Shown: piece by piece, positions 1 to 9,368 of the stretch
Position numbering within the stretch: the stretch's first letter is position 1
How the letters are laid out: the number at the start of each line of letters is the position of its first letter
From: Glycomyces amatae
GTDB taxonomy: Bacteria; Actinomycetota; Actinomycetes; Mycobacteriales; Micromonosporaceae
Length of the DNA: 64,000 nt
NCBI RefSeq assembly: GCF_020991375.1
Contig: NZ_JAJLQZ010000006.1
Location: 1 to 64,000 of the forward strand
Reading direction: 5' to 3'
The notes under the pieces: generated by a model
The model's input: only the letters and a program-made list of their open reading frames with translations
Database searches by the model: none
Told to the model about the DNA's origin: nothing
Position numbers and translations under genes: made by a program

Positions 1-963
1 GGAGTGGAGGCCGTCGAAGATGAGGTTCACGGCGGTCAGGTTGAAGAGCATCACCGCGTAGCCGAGGATCGCGATCCACGGCGCGTTCGCCTTGGCGCTG
101 CGGCCCGAGACGCGGGCGTGGAGGTAGGCCGCGTAGACGACCCAGGCGATGAAGGCCCAGACCTCCTTCGGGTCCCAGGCCCAGTAGCGGCCCCACGCGA
201 GGTGCGCCCAGACCGAGCCGGCGATGATGCCGAAGGTCAGGAGCGGGAACGCGAAGACGTGGATCTTGAACGTGATGCGCTCCAGCGCGGTCGCGTCCGG
301 GAGGCGCTCGGCGATGCTGAGCGGGAAGCGGACGGCCTTGCCGTCGGAGACCTGGCGGTCGTGGCGGCGCTTCATCAGGTGCAGGATCGCGAAGACGCAG
401 CCGATCAGGAGGATGCCGGAGGCGACGATCGCGGCCGTGACGTGGATGATGATCCAGTACGAGTCCAGGGCCGGGACCAGCGGTCCCGCCTCGGTGTAGA
501 CGCGGACCGAGGTGCCCAGGACCATCGTCACCGCGAAGGCGGCGAACAGGCCGAGGCGCCGGGGCACGGTGCCGCGCGAGACGAGGACCAGCCAGGTGAC
601 CATGCCCGCGAGGGCGACGCCCACGGTGTACTCGAACATGTTGCCCCACGGCCACCGTCCGGTGTAGACGACGCGGGTGACGATGCTGGCGGCCAGCGCC
701 GCCGTGCCGAGGAAGGTCAGGACCAGGCCGATCCGGCCCGCGCCGCGCGCCGCGGCGGGGCTGATGGGCGGCTCGGCGGGGGCGTCGGTCTCGGCGGTCC
801 CGTCTGCGCCGTTCTCGTTCGCGGCGCCGACGGCCGCGAGGGCCTTGGCGCGCTTGGGAGCCCGCTTGTCGAAGGCGTACTCGACGGCGTAGGCGAACAT
901 CGCCGCCGCGTAGACGACGATGGTGGCGACGAACAGCGCGTTCGCGGTTTCGGCACCGGTCAT
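1..963 (-). CDS. ccsB: Cytochrome c biogenesis protein CcsB/ResC (3' end cut by window edge)
   Basis: This is the haem-handling membrane subunit of System II cytochrome c maturation, which works with ResB to deliver haem outside the membrane. It reads from an ATG at 963 for 321 codons with no stop before the window edge; the last visible residues (FDGLHS) are close to the usual C-terminus. The tryptophan-rich haem motif WGRYWAWDPKE lies near residue 260, followed by several hydrophobic segments. The N-terminal helix is followed by an Ala/Pro/Asp-rich linker typical of actinobacterial versions. The start overlaps the end of resB by 4 bp, so the two are probably translationally coupled. Identification is secure from motif and context. 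Confidence 0.95.
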   Translation of the reverse strand, partial: MTGAETANALFVATIVVYAAAMFAYAVEYAFDKRAPKRAKALAAVGAANENGADGTAETDAPAEPPISPAAARGAGRIGLVLTFLGTAALAASIVTRVVYTGRWPWGNMFEYTVGVALAGMVTWLVLVSRGTVPRRLGLFAAFAVTMVLGTSVRVYTEAGPLVPALDSYWIIIHVTAAIVASGILLIGCVFAILHLMKRRHDRQVSDGKAVRFPLSIAERLPDATALERITFKIHVFAFPLLTFGIIAGSVWAHLAWGRYWAWDPKEVWAFIAWVVYAAYLHARVSGRSAKANAPWIAILGYAVMLFNLTAVNLIFDGLHS

Positions 964-2552
964 GGCTGACTCCCGGTCGGTCGGTCGGATTCGGGTCGCG
1001 GCGGCTCGAAGCCCGGTGCGATCTCGGCGGTCAGCGCGTCGCACTCCTCGTCGAGTCCGTCGTAGTCGTTGCGGTTGAGGCCGGCGGTCTCGACGGTCCC
1101 GTCGGGGTTCCACCGGATCCAGTAGCGCCTGCGGCGCACGGCGAGCGCGGGCAGGAGGCCGCCCAGGAGCAGCAGCGCGCCCGCGAGGACGATGGGGCCG
1201 CCGGGGTCGTGGCGGACCTGGAGGACGGCGTACTGCTCGACGCCGTCGAAGGCGAGGCTGGAGCCGTCGGGCAGGGTCATGGCGTCGCCGACGCCGATGA
1301 CCTCGACCTCGTCGTTGACCTGCTCCAGGGCGCCGGAGGCGATCTGGTCCTCGTTGATCGAGTAGACCGACTCGGGGCGGCCGTCGGCGAGCCCGAGGTC
1401 GCCGGTGTAGGCGGTGAGGGCGAGGACGGGGTTGTTCAGCTCGGGGTCGGCGCCCAGGAGCATCCCGGTCGAGTCGTCGTAGGTGGGCACGAGGATCGCG
1501 TCGAAGCCGGCCTCGGCGTCCTCGTCGACGGTCCCGGTGCCGGGGTTGTAGTTCGCGTCGGGGAACTTGAAGGCGCCCTCGGAGTTCAGGGCCGCGTCCA
1601 TGGCCAGGAACTCCTGGTGGAGGGTCTGGGTCTGCCCGTAGCGGTCGGTGTAGGTGACGACGGCGGTGTAGCCGTGGCCGATGAGGAAGACGTTGGTGCC
1701 GTCGATGTTCAGCGGGCGGTTGACCTCGAGGTCGTAGCCGCCGGTCGCGGCCTCGGTCTCGTACGTGACGTCGGCGTCGTAGGCGGTGGGCCCGCCGTTG
1801 GTGAACTCGGCGTCGAACGCGTTGAGGGTCAGGCAGAACCGGGGCAGGGCCGTCTCGTCGACCCAGGCCCCGAGGCCGTACTCGTCGTACTGCTGGAGGT
1901 TGTTGCAGTAGGTCTTGTCCTCGGAGAGGATCCGGTTGCCGTACCAGCTCATGAGGCTGCCGGCGGCGACGCCGACGAGGATGAAGATGATGCTGGTGTG
2001 GAACAGGAGGTTGCCGCTCTCGCGGAGGTGGCCCTTCTCGGCGGCGATGGTGACGGTGCCGTCCTCGGCCTCGCGCACGGTGGTGCGCCAGCGGCGCTGC
2101 TTGAGGACGGCGCGGGCGAGGGCCTGGTTGGCGTCCTGCTCGAGCACGCGGTGGTGGGGCAGGATCGACATCCGCCGGGGCGCGTCGGGGACCGCGGCGC
2201 GCAGGGCCTTCCAGTGGACGCCCAGGCGCGGCACGATGCAGCCGACGAGACTGACCATGAGCAGCAGGTAGATCGCGGAGAACCACGGCGAGGTGTAGAC
2301 GTCGAAGGCCCACACCCGGTCGAGCCAGGGCGCGAGGTCGGGGTGCGCGTCGTAGTAGTCGGCGACGTCGACGGCGCTGATGGACCGCTGGGGGAAGGTC
2401 GAGCCGGGGATGGCGGCGAGCGCGAGCGCGAGCAGGAGCAGCAGGGCGGTGCGCATGGAGGTGAGCTGGTGCCACCAGCGCCTGGCGAAGGCGCGGGCCC
2501 GCTTGGCGGGCGCGGGGCGCTTGCGGGGCGGCGGGGCGAGGGTGGCGGTCAC
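960..2552 (-). CDS. resB: Cytochrome c biogenesis protein ResB
   Basis: This is the partner of CcsB in the System II cytochrome c synthetase. The chosen GTG start at 2552 overlaps the ccdA stop (GTGA) and gives 530 aa; the longer open frame upstream is the shadow of ccdA. Hydrophobic segments are visible near residues 36-55, 88-110 and 185-205, then a large extracytoplasmic domain, then a final membrane helix near residue 455 before a charged cytoplasmic tail. That topology matches ResB. It sits between ccdA and ccsB in the same operon. Confidence 0.93.
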   Translation of the reverse strand: MTATLAPPPRKRPAPAKRARAFARRWWHQLTSMRTALLLLLALALAAIPGSTFPQRSISAVDVADYYDAHPDLAPWLDRVWAFDVYTSPWFSAIYLLLMVSLVGCIVPRLGVHWKALRAAVPDAPRRMSILPHHRVLEQDANQALARAVLKQRRWRTTVREAEDGTVTIAAEKGHLRESGNLLFHTSIIFILVGVAAGSLMSWYGNRILSEDKTYCNNLQQYDEYGLGAWVDETALPRFCLTLNAFDAEFTNGGPTAYDADVTYETEAATGGYDLEVNRPLNIDGTNVFLIGHGYTAVVTYTDRYGQTQTLHQEFLAMDAALNSEGAFKFPDANYNPGTGTVDEDAEAGFDAILVPTYDDSTGMLLGADPELNNPVLALTAYTGDLGLADGRPESVYSINEDQIASGALEQVNDEVEVIGVGDAMTLPDGSSLAFDGVEQYAVLQVRHDPGGPIVLAGALLLLGGLLPALAVRRRRYWIRWNPDGTVETAGLNRNDYDGLDEECDALTAEIAPGFEPPRPESDRPTGSQP

Positions 2553-3331
2553 AGGACGCTCACCCCGGCGCCGACGGTGGCGCGCAGCCAGTTGGTGAAC
2601 TCGGTCCAGGCGCCGGTGGCGAGCATGAGGCCGACGGCGACGAGCATGGCGCCGCCGGCGATCGAGATCGCCCGGCCGTGGCGCTTGAGGAAGTCGAGGG
2701 CGCCGGCGAGGCGGTGCATGCCGACGGCGAAGAGCACGAAGGGCGCGCCGAGGCCGGCGCAGTAGGCGATCATGAGGCCGACCCCGCGGGCGGTGCCGTC
2801 CTGGACGACGGCGAGGCTGGTGATGGCGGCGAGCACCGGCGAGGTGCAGGGGATCCACGAGAGCGCGAAGACCGCGCCGAAGAGGGGGGCGCCGGCGAGG
2901 CCGACGGCGGGGCGCCACTTGGGGGCGAAGCCGCCGCGGGCGGGGACGAGGCCGATGAACATCAGGCCCATGGCGATCATGACGATCCCGGCGACCGTCT
3001 CGAGCACGTCGGTGTTCTGGAGGAGCGCGCGTCCGGCGCTCTGGAGGGCGAAGACGACGGTGGTGTAGACGGCGGTGAACCCGGCGACGAACAGGAGCGC
3101 CCCGGTGAGGATGCGTCCGGTGCGGCGGCGGGTCTTGACGGCGCCGGCGTCGGAGGCGCCGGTTCTGGCAGCACCGTCGAGTTCGGTGCCGCTCATGCCG
3201 GTCACGTAGGAGACGTAGCCGGGCATGAGGGGGAGGGTGCACGGGGAGGCGAAGGAGACGAGCCCGGCGAGGGCGGCGACGCCGAAGGCGAGCAGCAGCG
3301 GCCCGGAGGCGGCGGTCTCGGCGGGGTTCAC
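2549..3331 (-). CDS. ccdA: Cytochrome c biogenesis protein CcdA (thiol transport)
   Basis: This membrane protein passes reducing equivalents from cytoplasmic thioredoxin to the extracytoplasmic TlpA-like protein. It has 260 aa from a GTG at 3331, which overlaps the stop of the preceding 52-aa gene (GTGA). The two redox cysteines are visible in the expected settings: SFASPCTLPLMPGY at Cys31 and WIPCTSP near residue 160. About six hydrophobic helices are present. The acidic and threonine-rich insertion around residues 48-70 is a loop. It overlaps resB by 4 bp downstream. Confidence 0.94.
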   Translation of the reverse strand: MNPAETAASGPLLLAFGVAALAGLVSFASPCTLPLMPGYVSYVTGMSGTELDGAARTGASDAGAVKTRRRTGRILTGALLFVAGFTAVYTTVVFALQSAGRALLQNTDVLETVAGIVMIAMGLMFIGLVPARGGFAPKWRPAVGLAGAPLFGAVFALSWIPCTSPVLAAITSLAVVQDGTARGVGLMIAYCAGLGAPFVLFAVGMHRLAGALDFLKRHGRAISIAGGAMLVAVGLMLATGAWTEFTNWLRATVGAGVSVL

Positions 3332-3486
3332 TCGGTCTCCTCGCGCGGCGCGGGCTCGGCCTCGGCGGCGGGGTAGAGGCGGCGCTTGACGAGCGCGCCC
3401 ACCGCGACGGCGCTGACGGCGAGGGTGCCGGCCATGACCGCGCCCTTGGCGGCCTTGCGGAGGGTGGTCTTCCTGGGGGTGGGCAT
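3328..3486 (-). CDS. Small hypothetical protein inside the ccs operon (52 aa)
   Basis: This 52-residue reading frame fills the gap between the thioredoxin gene and ccdA. Its ATG at 3486 follows the upstream TAG with no gap, and its TGA overlaps the ccdA GTG by 4 bp, so both ends are stitched into the operon. The product has a basic N-terminus (MPTPRKTTLRKAAKG), a small-residue hydrophobic stretch at about 16-31, then KRRLYP and an acidic tail. It could be a single-pass membrane peptide. I do not recognise a family. The tight coupling is the main evidence that it is a real gene. Confidence 0.65.
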   Translation of the reverse strand: MPTPRKTTLRKAAKGAVMAGTLAVSAVAVGALVKRRLYPAAEAEPAPREETE

Positions 3487-4107
3487 CTACGTCTCCAGTG
3501 CCTGCTCGACGTCGGCGATGATGGTCTCGGCGTCCTTGAAGTCGCTGCGCCAGATGGAGAAGACGCGGTGCTCGGCGTCGATGACGATGGTGGCGGGGAT
3601 GTCGGTCGGGGAGAGCCCGTAGTCGACGAACCGGTCCGCGACGCGGCCCGCCGGGTCGGAGATCGAGGGGTACTCGATGCCGTAGCGGCGCTCGTAGGCG
3701 AGGGCGGCGTCGTCGGTGTCGCGGATGTTCACGCCGAGGAACCGCACGTCCCGGCCCTCGCTGCGCCCCTGGCCTTGCTCCGCAAAGTACGCGGCGGCCT
3801 CGGCGAGGAAGGGGGCCTCGGCCACGCAGGGCGGGCACCAGGAGCCCCAGAAGTTGACGACGAGGACCGCTCCGGCCCAGTCGTCGGTGTCGACCTCGGT
3901 GGTGCCGTCGACGGCGGTGCCGGTCAGGCGGGGGGCGTCGAAGCGCTCGCCCGGGTCCTCCCACCGGTAGTTCGAGCCGTCGCCGGAGACGAACCGGTCG
4001 CGGTTGATCTCGTTGACGCGGTTGGTGTTCTCGCCGCCGGTCTCGGAGCAGGCCGCGGCGGCCAGCAGCGGCAGCGCTGCCAGCATCGACCTCCGCCGCA
4101 GGCCCAT
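3487..4107 (-). CDS. TlpA/ResA-like thioredoxin lipoprotein
   Basis: This is a thiol-disulfide oxidoreductase of the TlpA/ResA family, expected to reduce the haem-binding cysteines of apocytochrome c outside the membrane. It has 206 aa from ATG 4107. The N-terminus has MGLRRR, a hydrophobic core and a lipobox-like AAAC with Cys20, so it is probably a lipoprotein. The active site WCPPC is at residues 90-94 and the family cis-proline region (PTDIPATIVID) is present. It lies 2 bp from the upstream phosphatase gene and feeds electrons from CcdA. Confidence 0.92.
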   Translation of the reverse strand: MGLRRRSMLAALPLLAAAACSETGGENTNRVNEINRDRFVSGDGSNYRWEDPGERFDAPRLTGTAVDGTTEVDTDDWAGAVLVVNFWGSWCPPCVAEAPFLAEAAAYFAEQGQGRSEGRDVRFLGVNIRDTDDAALAYERRYGIEYPSISDPAGRVADRFVDYGLSPTDIPATIVIDAEHRVFSIWRSDFKDAETIIADVEQALET

Positions 4108-4109
4108 CC

Positions 4110-4763
4110 CTAGGCGCCCTTGGCCTTCCGAGCGGACTCGGACTTGAGGAGCAGGTGCCCGGCGGGCTCGGAGTACTCGATGCGGGTGAGCGACTCGTGC
4201 TCGTAGTGGAAGCTGGTGAGGGACGCGAGGGAGCATTCGCGCCGGCGCGGGTCGTGCCACAGGTGCTTGCGCTCGGCGAAGCGGCGGGCGATCCAGATGG
4301 GCAGCTGGTGCGAGACGAGGACGGCCTCGGCGCCCTCGGCGGCGACGCGGGCCTTGTCGACGGCGTCCATCACGCGGCGGGCGATGTCGAGGTAGGCCTC
4401 GCCCCAGGAGGGGCGGAAGGGGTCGCGCAGGCGCCACCAGTACCGGGGGTGGCGCAGGGCGCCGTCGCCGACGCCGACGCGCAGGCCCTCGAAGGAGTTC
4501 CCGGACTCGATGAGGCCGTCGTAGGTGACGGTGTCGAGGCGGTGGGAGGCCGCGATGGGCTCGGCGGTCTCCTGGGCGCGCTGGAGGGGGGAGGCGCCGA
4601 CGTGGACGACGTCGCGTCCGGAGAGGCGCTCGGCGGCGGTCAGCGCCATCTCCCGGCCCAGCTCGGACAGGCCGAACCCGGGGATGCGTCCGTAGAGGAT
4701 GCCCTCAGGGTTGTGGACCTCGCCGTGGCGCAGGAGGTGGACGATGGTCGTGGAGCCGCTCAT
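4110..4763 (-). CDS. Histidine phosphatase family protein
   Basis: This is a member of the phosphoglycerate-mutase-like superfamily. The phosphoacceptor motif LLRHGE is at residues 10-15 (His13), and the second conserved histidine is in AVLVSHQLP. It has 217 aa. The ATG overlaps the hemL stop (ATGA). Genes of this family sit between hemL and the cytochrome c maturation genes in many actinobacteria, but the substrate is not known from sequence. Confidence 0.88.
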   Translation of the reverse strand: MSGSTTIVHLLRHGEVHNPEGILYGRIPGFGLSELGREMALTAAERLSGRDVVHVGASPLQRAQETAEPIAASHRLDTVTYDGLIESGNSFEGLRVGVGDGALRHPRYWWRLRDPFRPSWGEAYLDIARRVMDAVDKARVAAEGAEAVLVSHQLPIWIARRFAERKHLWHDPRRRECSLASLTSFHYEHESLTRIEYSEPAGHLLLKSESARKAKGA

Positions 4764-6073
4764 GAGCGCACCTTAGCCGCGGCTTCGGCGGCCGGTCGCA
4801 TGGCCTGTGCGATGTGTGACAGGGCTTCCTCGTCGATCGCGGCCGAGGTGAACCAGCATTCGTAGGCGCTCGGCGGCAGGTACACGCCGTGGTCGAGCAT
4901 GGCGCGGAAGAACGCGCCGTACGCCTCGGTGTCCTGCTCCTTGGCCTCGGCGAAGTTCGTGACGGGCCCTTCGGTGAAGAACACCGAGAAGAGGTTGGAG
5001 GGCGCCGAGACGCAGTGCGGGACCCCGGCCTCGGTGAGCGCTTCGCCGGCCATCCGCTGGAGTTCGGCGGCGGTGGCGTCGAGGCGGGCGTAGACGGCGT
5101 CGTCGCAGGCGCGGAGGGTCGCGAGCCCGGCGGCGACGGCGAGCGGGTTCCCCGAGAGGGTCCCGGCCTGGTAGACCGGCCCGGCGGGGCTGATGCGCGA
5201 CATGAGGTCGGCGCGGCCGCCGAACGCGGCGGCGGGGAGGCCGCCGCCCATGACCTTGCCGTAGGTGTAGAGGTCGGCGGGGGCGGCGAGGCCGCCGGGG
5301 CCGACGCGGAAGCCGGTCATGACCTCGTCGGAGATCAGGAGGGCGCCGCGGGCGTGCGCGACGGCGTACAGCTTCTCGTTGAAGCCGTCGAGCGGCTCGA
5401 TCGCGCCCATGTTGCCGGGGACGGCCTCGGTGATGACCGCGGCGATCTGCCCGGGGTGGGCGGCGAAGGCCGCTTCGACGGCGTTGACGTCGTTGTAGGG
5501 CACGACGATGGTGTCGGCCGCGGCCGCGGCGGGCACGCCGGGCGAGTCGGGGTGGCCGAGCGTGGCGACGCCGGAGCCGGCCTCGGCGAGGAAGTAGTCG
5601 GCGTGGCCGTGGTAGCAGCCGGCGAACTTGACGATCTTGTCGCGGCCGGTGGCGGCGCGGGCGAGGCGCACGGCGCTCATGGTGGCCTCGGTGCCGGAGG
5701 AGACGAGGCGGACCATCTCGCAGGGGGTGCGTTCGACGATGAGCTCGGCGAGCTCGATCTCGCCGACGGTGGGCGCGCCGTAGGAGGTGCCGCGGGCCGC
5801 GGCGGCGGCGAGGGCCGCGACGACGTCGGGGTGGGCGTGCCCGAGGATGAGCGGCCCCCAGGAGCCGACGAGGTCGATGTAGGTGTTGCCGTCGATGTCG
5901 GTCATGCGGGCCCCGGAGGCCTCGGCGATGAAGACGGGGTCGCCGCCGACGCCGCGGAAGGCCCGCACGGGCGAGTTGACGCCGCCGGGGACGACGCGGG
6001 CGGCGCGCGCGATGGCGGCGGCGGAGGCAGTTCGGGTCGGTCGCCTGTCAGTCACGGCCTCAGCATCGCACAC
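4760..6073 (-). CDS. hemL: Glutamate-1-semialdehyde 2,1-aminomutase
   Basis: This PLP enzyme converts glutamate-1-semialdehyde to 5-aminolevulinate, the C5-pathway entry to haem. It has 437 aa from the ATG at 6073; a GTG at 6055 (VTDRRPTRT) is an alternative start and neither has a convincing ribosome-binding site. The PLP lysine is in [10 protein letters not shown] near residue 270. Other family blocks are [28 protein letters not shown] and CYHGHAD. Leading the operon, it links haem supply to cytochrome c assembly. Confidence 0.95.
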   Translation of the reverse strand: MCDAEAVTDRRPTRTASAAAIARAARVVPGGVNSPVRAFRGVGGDPVFIAEASGARMTDIDGNTYIDLVGSWGPLILGHAHPDVVAALAAAAARGTSYGAPTVGEIELAELIVERTPCEMVRLVSSGTEATMSAVRLARAATGRDKIVKFAGCYHGHADYFLAEAGSGVATLGHPDSPGVPAAAAADTIVVPYNDVNAVEAAFAAHPGQIAAVITEAVPGNMGAIEPLDGFNEKLYAVAHARGALLISDEVMTGFRVGPGGLAAPADLYTYGKVMGGGLPAAAFGGRADLMSRISPAGPVYQAGTLSGNPLAVAAGLATLRACDDAVYARLDATAAELQRMAGEALTEAGVPHCVSAPSNLFSVFFTEGPVTNFAEAKEQDTEAYGAFFRAMLDHGVYLPPSAYECWFTSAAIDEEALSHIAQAMRPAAEAAAKVRS

Positions 6074-6137
6074 GCGGGCCGGGGCGGCCCGGATCGGCCC
6101 GCACCGCTATGAGGCGGCACGGGCCGGTCCGGGCGCC

Positions 6138-7871
6138 TCAGGCGACCGCGCGCAGGCGCGTGCCGTCGATGCTGACCGGCCGCACCAGGCGCTCGGCGAA
6201 GTCCGAGCTCATCGCCCCGCGCAGGCCCCGGCTCCGGGGGGCGCGCTGCGAGTCCGGCCCGACCAGCAGCCACCGCACCGGGGCGGGCACGCGGTAGACG
6301 GCCCGGTCCATCGCGGGCCGCTCGATCACCACCAGCGCGACGTCGACCAGCTCCACGAGCGCCTCCAGGCTCCCGTCGCGCGGGCGGCACAGGTCGAGCA
6401 CCTCGTCCACGGTCGCCCCCGCCGAGCGCCCGGCGAGCTCCAGCAGCACCGCGCGCGCGGGCCCCGAGATCGACCCCACCGCGGCGTCCACGGCCTCCCC
6501 GAGGCCGCCGCGGCCGCCGAGCGCGGCCACCGGGTCGTCGGTCAGGCGCCGCAGCGCCACCGCCGGGGACGCCAGCGCGCAGAGCTCGGCCACCGCCGCG
6601 AGCGCGGGCACGAAGCCCTCGACGGCCGCGGCGAGCCCCCGGCAGTCGGCGGCGTCCCACGGCGCGCCGCGCTCCTCGCAGTACCCGGCGAGGATCGCGG
6701 CGGCGGCGTCGGGGGGCGGCAGGGCGAGGGTGCGCTTGGCCTCGCCGCGCAGTTCGAGCGGGCGGGCGCCGACGGCCAGGATCGCGAGGTCGGGGCAGTC
6801 GTGCAGGAGCCGGTCGACGTCGGAGGCCGCCGAGCGCGTGACGTCGTCGAGGACGAGGAGGGCGCGGGCCTCGCGGAGCCGGTCGACGGCGGTGTCGAGC
6901 GCGGGCCGCATCGCCTCGGGCCGGCGCCCGAGGGCGGCCAGGAGCGCGCCGCCGAGGTCCTCGCCGGCGCGGCAGTACCAGACGCCGCCCTCGTAGAACG
7001 CGAGCCGACGCCGGGCCCAGGCCTTGGCGAGGGTGGTCTTGCCGCACCCGTCGAGGCCGGTGAGGGTCACGAGGCGGTGGGCGGCGAAGGCCCGGTCCAG
7101 TTCGCGCTCCTCCCCCGGCCGCTCGACCGGGGCCTTGAGGTCGGCGGGCAGGTGGTGGGTCAGGGGCCGCACCGGCGGCGGCGGGAAGGCGCTCGGCAGC
7201 CCCGGCGCGGCGAGCTGGACCAGTTCGGTGGCGCCGGGCAGGCCGCGCAGCTCGAAGTCGCCGAGGCGGCGCACCGCCGACGGCGGGAGGCCGGCGGCGG
7301 CGGCGCAGGCGGCCGAGGCGAGGATCTGGTCGCCGTGCGCGGCGGAGCAGATCCGGGCGGTGCGGTGGACCTCGGGCGTGGCGTACCCGCCGGCCGAGGG
7401 CCAGGCCTCCCCGGTGTGCAGTCCCATGCGGACGCGCGGGCGCAGCGCCCCGGCGTCGGCTCCCAGGTGCGGCCAGTCGGCCTCGCGCAGCGCGGTCTGT
7501 ATCCCGACGGCGGCGGCGCAGGCGTCGGCCGCGTCGTGGAAGGCCACGAAGAACGAGTCCCCCTCGGTGTCTATCTCGACCCCGCCGGCGGCCCTCAGCA
7601 CCTCGCGGACCAGGGCGCGGTGCCGGTGGAGGACGACGCGGTAGCGCTCGGCGCCGAGTCCGGACGCCAGGCGCGTCGACCCCTCGATGTCGGTGAACAT
7701 GAAGGTGACGTCTCCGGCGGGCAGCAAACGGCTCGGAGCGGACCGGGCGCCGTCGCCGCGGTCCGCGATTCGACCGGCCACATCGGACGAAGCCCGATAC
7801 TCCGGTCCGTCGTCCCCGAGGGGCGGGGCGAAGGGTGTCAGTGCGGCGTGCGAAGCCGTAGTCGTGTCCAC
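6138..7871 (-). CDS. Adenylate/guanylate cyclase domain fused to NB-ARC-type ATPase
   Basis: This protein of 577 aa starts at GTG 7871. Residues about 50-220 form a class III nucleotide cyclase domain: FMFTDIEGSTRLA carries the first metal Asp (D61) and DTEGDSFFVAF carries the second (D105). Residues about 250-400 form a P-loop ATPase, with TGLDGCGKTTLAK at 271-283 and a Walker B-like LLVLDDV near 345, as in the AfsR/LuxR-type STAND ATPases that often follow such cyclases. The usual long TPR or HTH C-terminus is absent, so it is a short version. Whether it makes cAMP or only binds nucleotide cannot be told from sequence. Confidence 0.85.
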   Translation of the reverse strand: MDTTTASHAALTPFAPPLGDDGPEYRASSDVAGRIADRGDGARSAPSRLLPAGDVTFMFTDIEGSTRLASGLGAERYRVVLHRHRALVREVLRAAGGVEIDTEGDSFFVAFHDAADACAAAVGIQTALREADWPHLGADAGALRPRVRMGLHTGEAWPSAGGYATPEVHRTARICSAAHGDQILASAACAAAAGLPPSAVRRLGDFELRGLPGATELVQLAAPGLPSAFPPPPVRPLTHHLPADLKAPVERPGEERELDRAFAAHRLVTLTGLDGCGKTTLAKAWARRRLAFYEGGVWYCRAGEDLGGALLAALGRRPEAMRPALDTAVDRLREARALLVLDDVTRSAASDVDRLLHDCPDLAILAVGARPLELRGEAKRTLALPPPDAAAAILAGYCEERGAPWDAADCRGLAAAVEGFVPALAAVAELCALASPAVALRRLTDDPVAALGGRGGLGEAVDAAVGSISGPARAVLLELAGRSAGATVDEVLDLCRPRDGSLEALVELVDVALVVIERPAMDRAVYRVPAPVRWLLVGPDSQRAPRSRGLRGAMSSDFAERLVRPVSIDGTRLRAVA

Positions 7872-8410
7872 GTGTCGATCAACTTTCGTTCAGCCCCCGT
7901 ATGCCGGGCTGTGGCGCGCTGGTGCGCGGGCACAATGCCCAGCGGCCTCACAGTGTCTCCCCCATCTCAGTCGGTTACCTGACGTGATGGGAATCGGCAC
8001 CCGGTCTGACTCCGTCTCCTGCCGAAGACGGGTCCGTGAGACCCCTTTCGACGTGGGTTTGCTCGTGGCAACCACCGATCCGATAGGGAGAACGATCCTG
8101 TCGCCCGCTGGTGGCGGGCTTTTCGGGAATTGTTGGCGCTCAGGCGTTGCCCACGGGAATGAAACTAGGGAATACTCGCTTTCAGTCCGGTGGCGCGAAC
8201 GGCCGCGTCCCGGAGGACGGGAAAGCGGCCCGGCAGCGCCCACCCCCGTCGGGGCCGCGGCGCGGCGAAAGGGTGCATACTGGGCACTCCGACACCCCGC
8301 CGTCCGCACCGCCCCGGTCGCCCCGCGCCGCTCGGAGCCGGGACGACGCCCCTGAACACGCCGCGCCCTGCGGCGCCCCGCCCCCGACCGAGAAAGGACG
8401 ACCCTCCCCC
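7872..8410. other. 539-bp divergent intergenic region
   Basis: No convincing gene is seen between the cyclase gene (leftward) and the transglycosylase gene (rightward). The region must hold both promoters. It also contains a compact hairpin followed by T residues at 8103-8123, well upstream of the transglycosylase start. I looked for a ydaO/c-di-AMP riboswitch, common before actinobacterial wall hydrolases, and could not identify its conserved blocks. Confidence 0.6.
8103..8123 (+). terminator. Terminator-like hairpin in long upstream region
   Basis: The perfect 6-bp stem GCCCGC / GCGGGC with loop TGGTG is followed directly by TTTT. It points rightward and lies about 290 bp before the transglycosylase start, with no rightward gene upstream. 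It could be an attenuator in a long leader or a chance hairpin. Confidence 0.4.
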
Positions 8411-9298
8411 GTGTGGTTCGCGCTCCTCCTCCGCCGCGTCGCCGCGCTCCCGGCGCGCGCCCTCAAAGCCCTCTGGCGGGCCCTCAAGGCCGCCGGCAGG
8501 GGCCTGCGGGCCGCCTGGCGCGGCCTGCGCGCCCCGGCCGGGCGCCTCGGCGTCCAGGTCGCCGTGACGGCCCTGGCGCTGGCGGCGACGCTCACCGCGG
8601 GCTGGTTCCTGGTCCCCGGCGCGGGCCCGGCCTGGTCGTTCGGCACCGAGCCGAGCCCCGAGGCCGAGGAGGCGCCGCTCGTGCTCACCCCCGAGAACGC
8701 GCCCGCCGCGGGCCTGCCCGCCGAGACCGGCCCGGTCGGCGAGACCGGTGGCGAGTGGCCCACCGGCACGCCCACCGAGGCGGCCGCCTCGGACGCCGCG
8801 GGCGGGACGACCGGCCTCGAGTCGTGGGCGCAGCGCCTGTCGGCCCTCGGCATCCCCCAGCGGGCGCTGGTCGCCTACGGCAGGGCCGAGCTGGTCTCGG
8901 CCGCCGAGAACCCCGGCTGCAACCTGCCGTGGACCACCCTCGCGGGGATCGGCGCCACCGAGACCAACCACGGCACGACGGGCGGCAACAGCATCCAGGC
9001 CGACGGCACCACGATGACCGAGATCATCGGGTCCGGGTACGCCGAGATGGGCCCCATGCAGTTCCTGCCCAGCACCTGGGAGCACTGGAAGGCCGACGGC
9101 GACAAGGACGGGGTCTACAACCCGCACGACATCGACGACGCCGTCACCGCCGCCGCGAACTACCTCTGCCACGGCGGCCGCGACCTGACCACCCCGACCG
9201 GCTGGTACGAGGCCGTGCACAGCTACAACCCCCGCGACGACTACGTTCAGAAGGTCTTCGACCGGGCGGACGAGTACGGCAGGCAGAGCACCGTCTGA
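8411..9298 (+). CDS. Membrane-anchored or secreted lytic transglycosylase (SLT type)
   Basis: This is a peptidoglycan lytic transglycosylase. It has 295 aa from GTG 8411, preceded by AGAAAGGACG about 11 bp upstream; the longer open frame upstream has no support. The N-terminus is very basic (LLRRVAALPARALKALWRALK), followed by a membrane helix at about 46-68 and an acidic/Pro linker. The catalytic domain starts near residue 135. The catalytic Glu is E184 in GIGATETNHG, and MGPMQFLPSTWEHW is the family's substrate-groove motif. CHGGRDL and AVHSYNPRDDYVQKV complete the fold. It is probably anchored by an uncleaved helix. Confidence 0.9.
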   Translation: MWFALLLRRVAALPARALKALWRALKAAGRGLRAAWRGLRAPAGRLGVQVAVTALALAATLTAGWFLVPGAGPAWSFGTEPSPEAEEAPLVLTPENAPAAGLPAETGPVGETGGEWPTGTPTEAAASDAAGGTTGLESWAQRLSALGIPQRALVAYGRAELVSAAENPGCNLPWTTLAGIGATETNHGTTGGNSIQADGTTMTEIIGSGYAEMGPMQFLPSTWEHWKADGDKDGVYNPHDIDDAVTAAANYLCHGGRDLTTPTGWYEAVHSYNPRDDYVQKVFDRADEYGRQSTV

Positions 9299-9368
9299 CA
9301 CCGCCCTCGCGGCTGCGAACTGTGAGGTAGGGGTTCCTTTCGGTGATGATTTCGGGTAAGGATAAGAG

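Noticed and set aside
7872..8410. Possible ydaO (c-di-AMP) riboswitch upstream of the lytic transglycosylase
   Set aside because: The conserved riboswitch blocks could not be located; only a simple hairpin with T residues is visible.
8111..8410. N-terminal extension of the transglycosylase from an upstream start at 8111
   Set aside because: The added 100 residues are low-complexity without a ribosome-binding site, and GTG 8411 has one.
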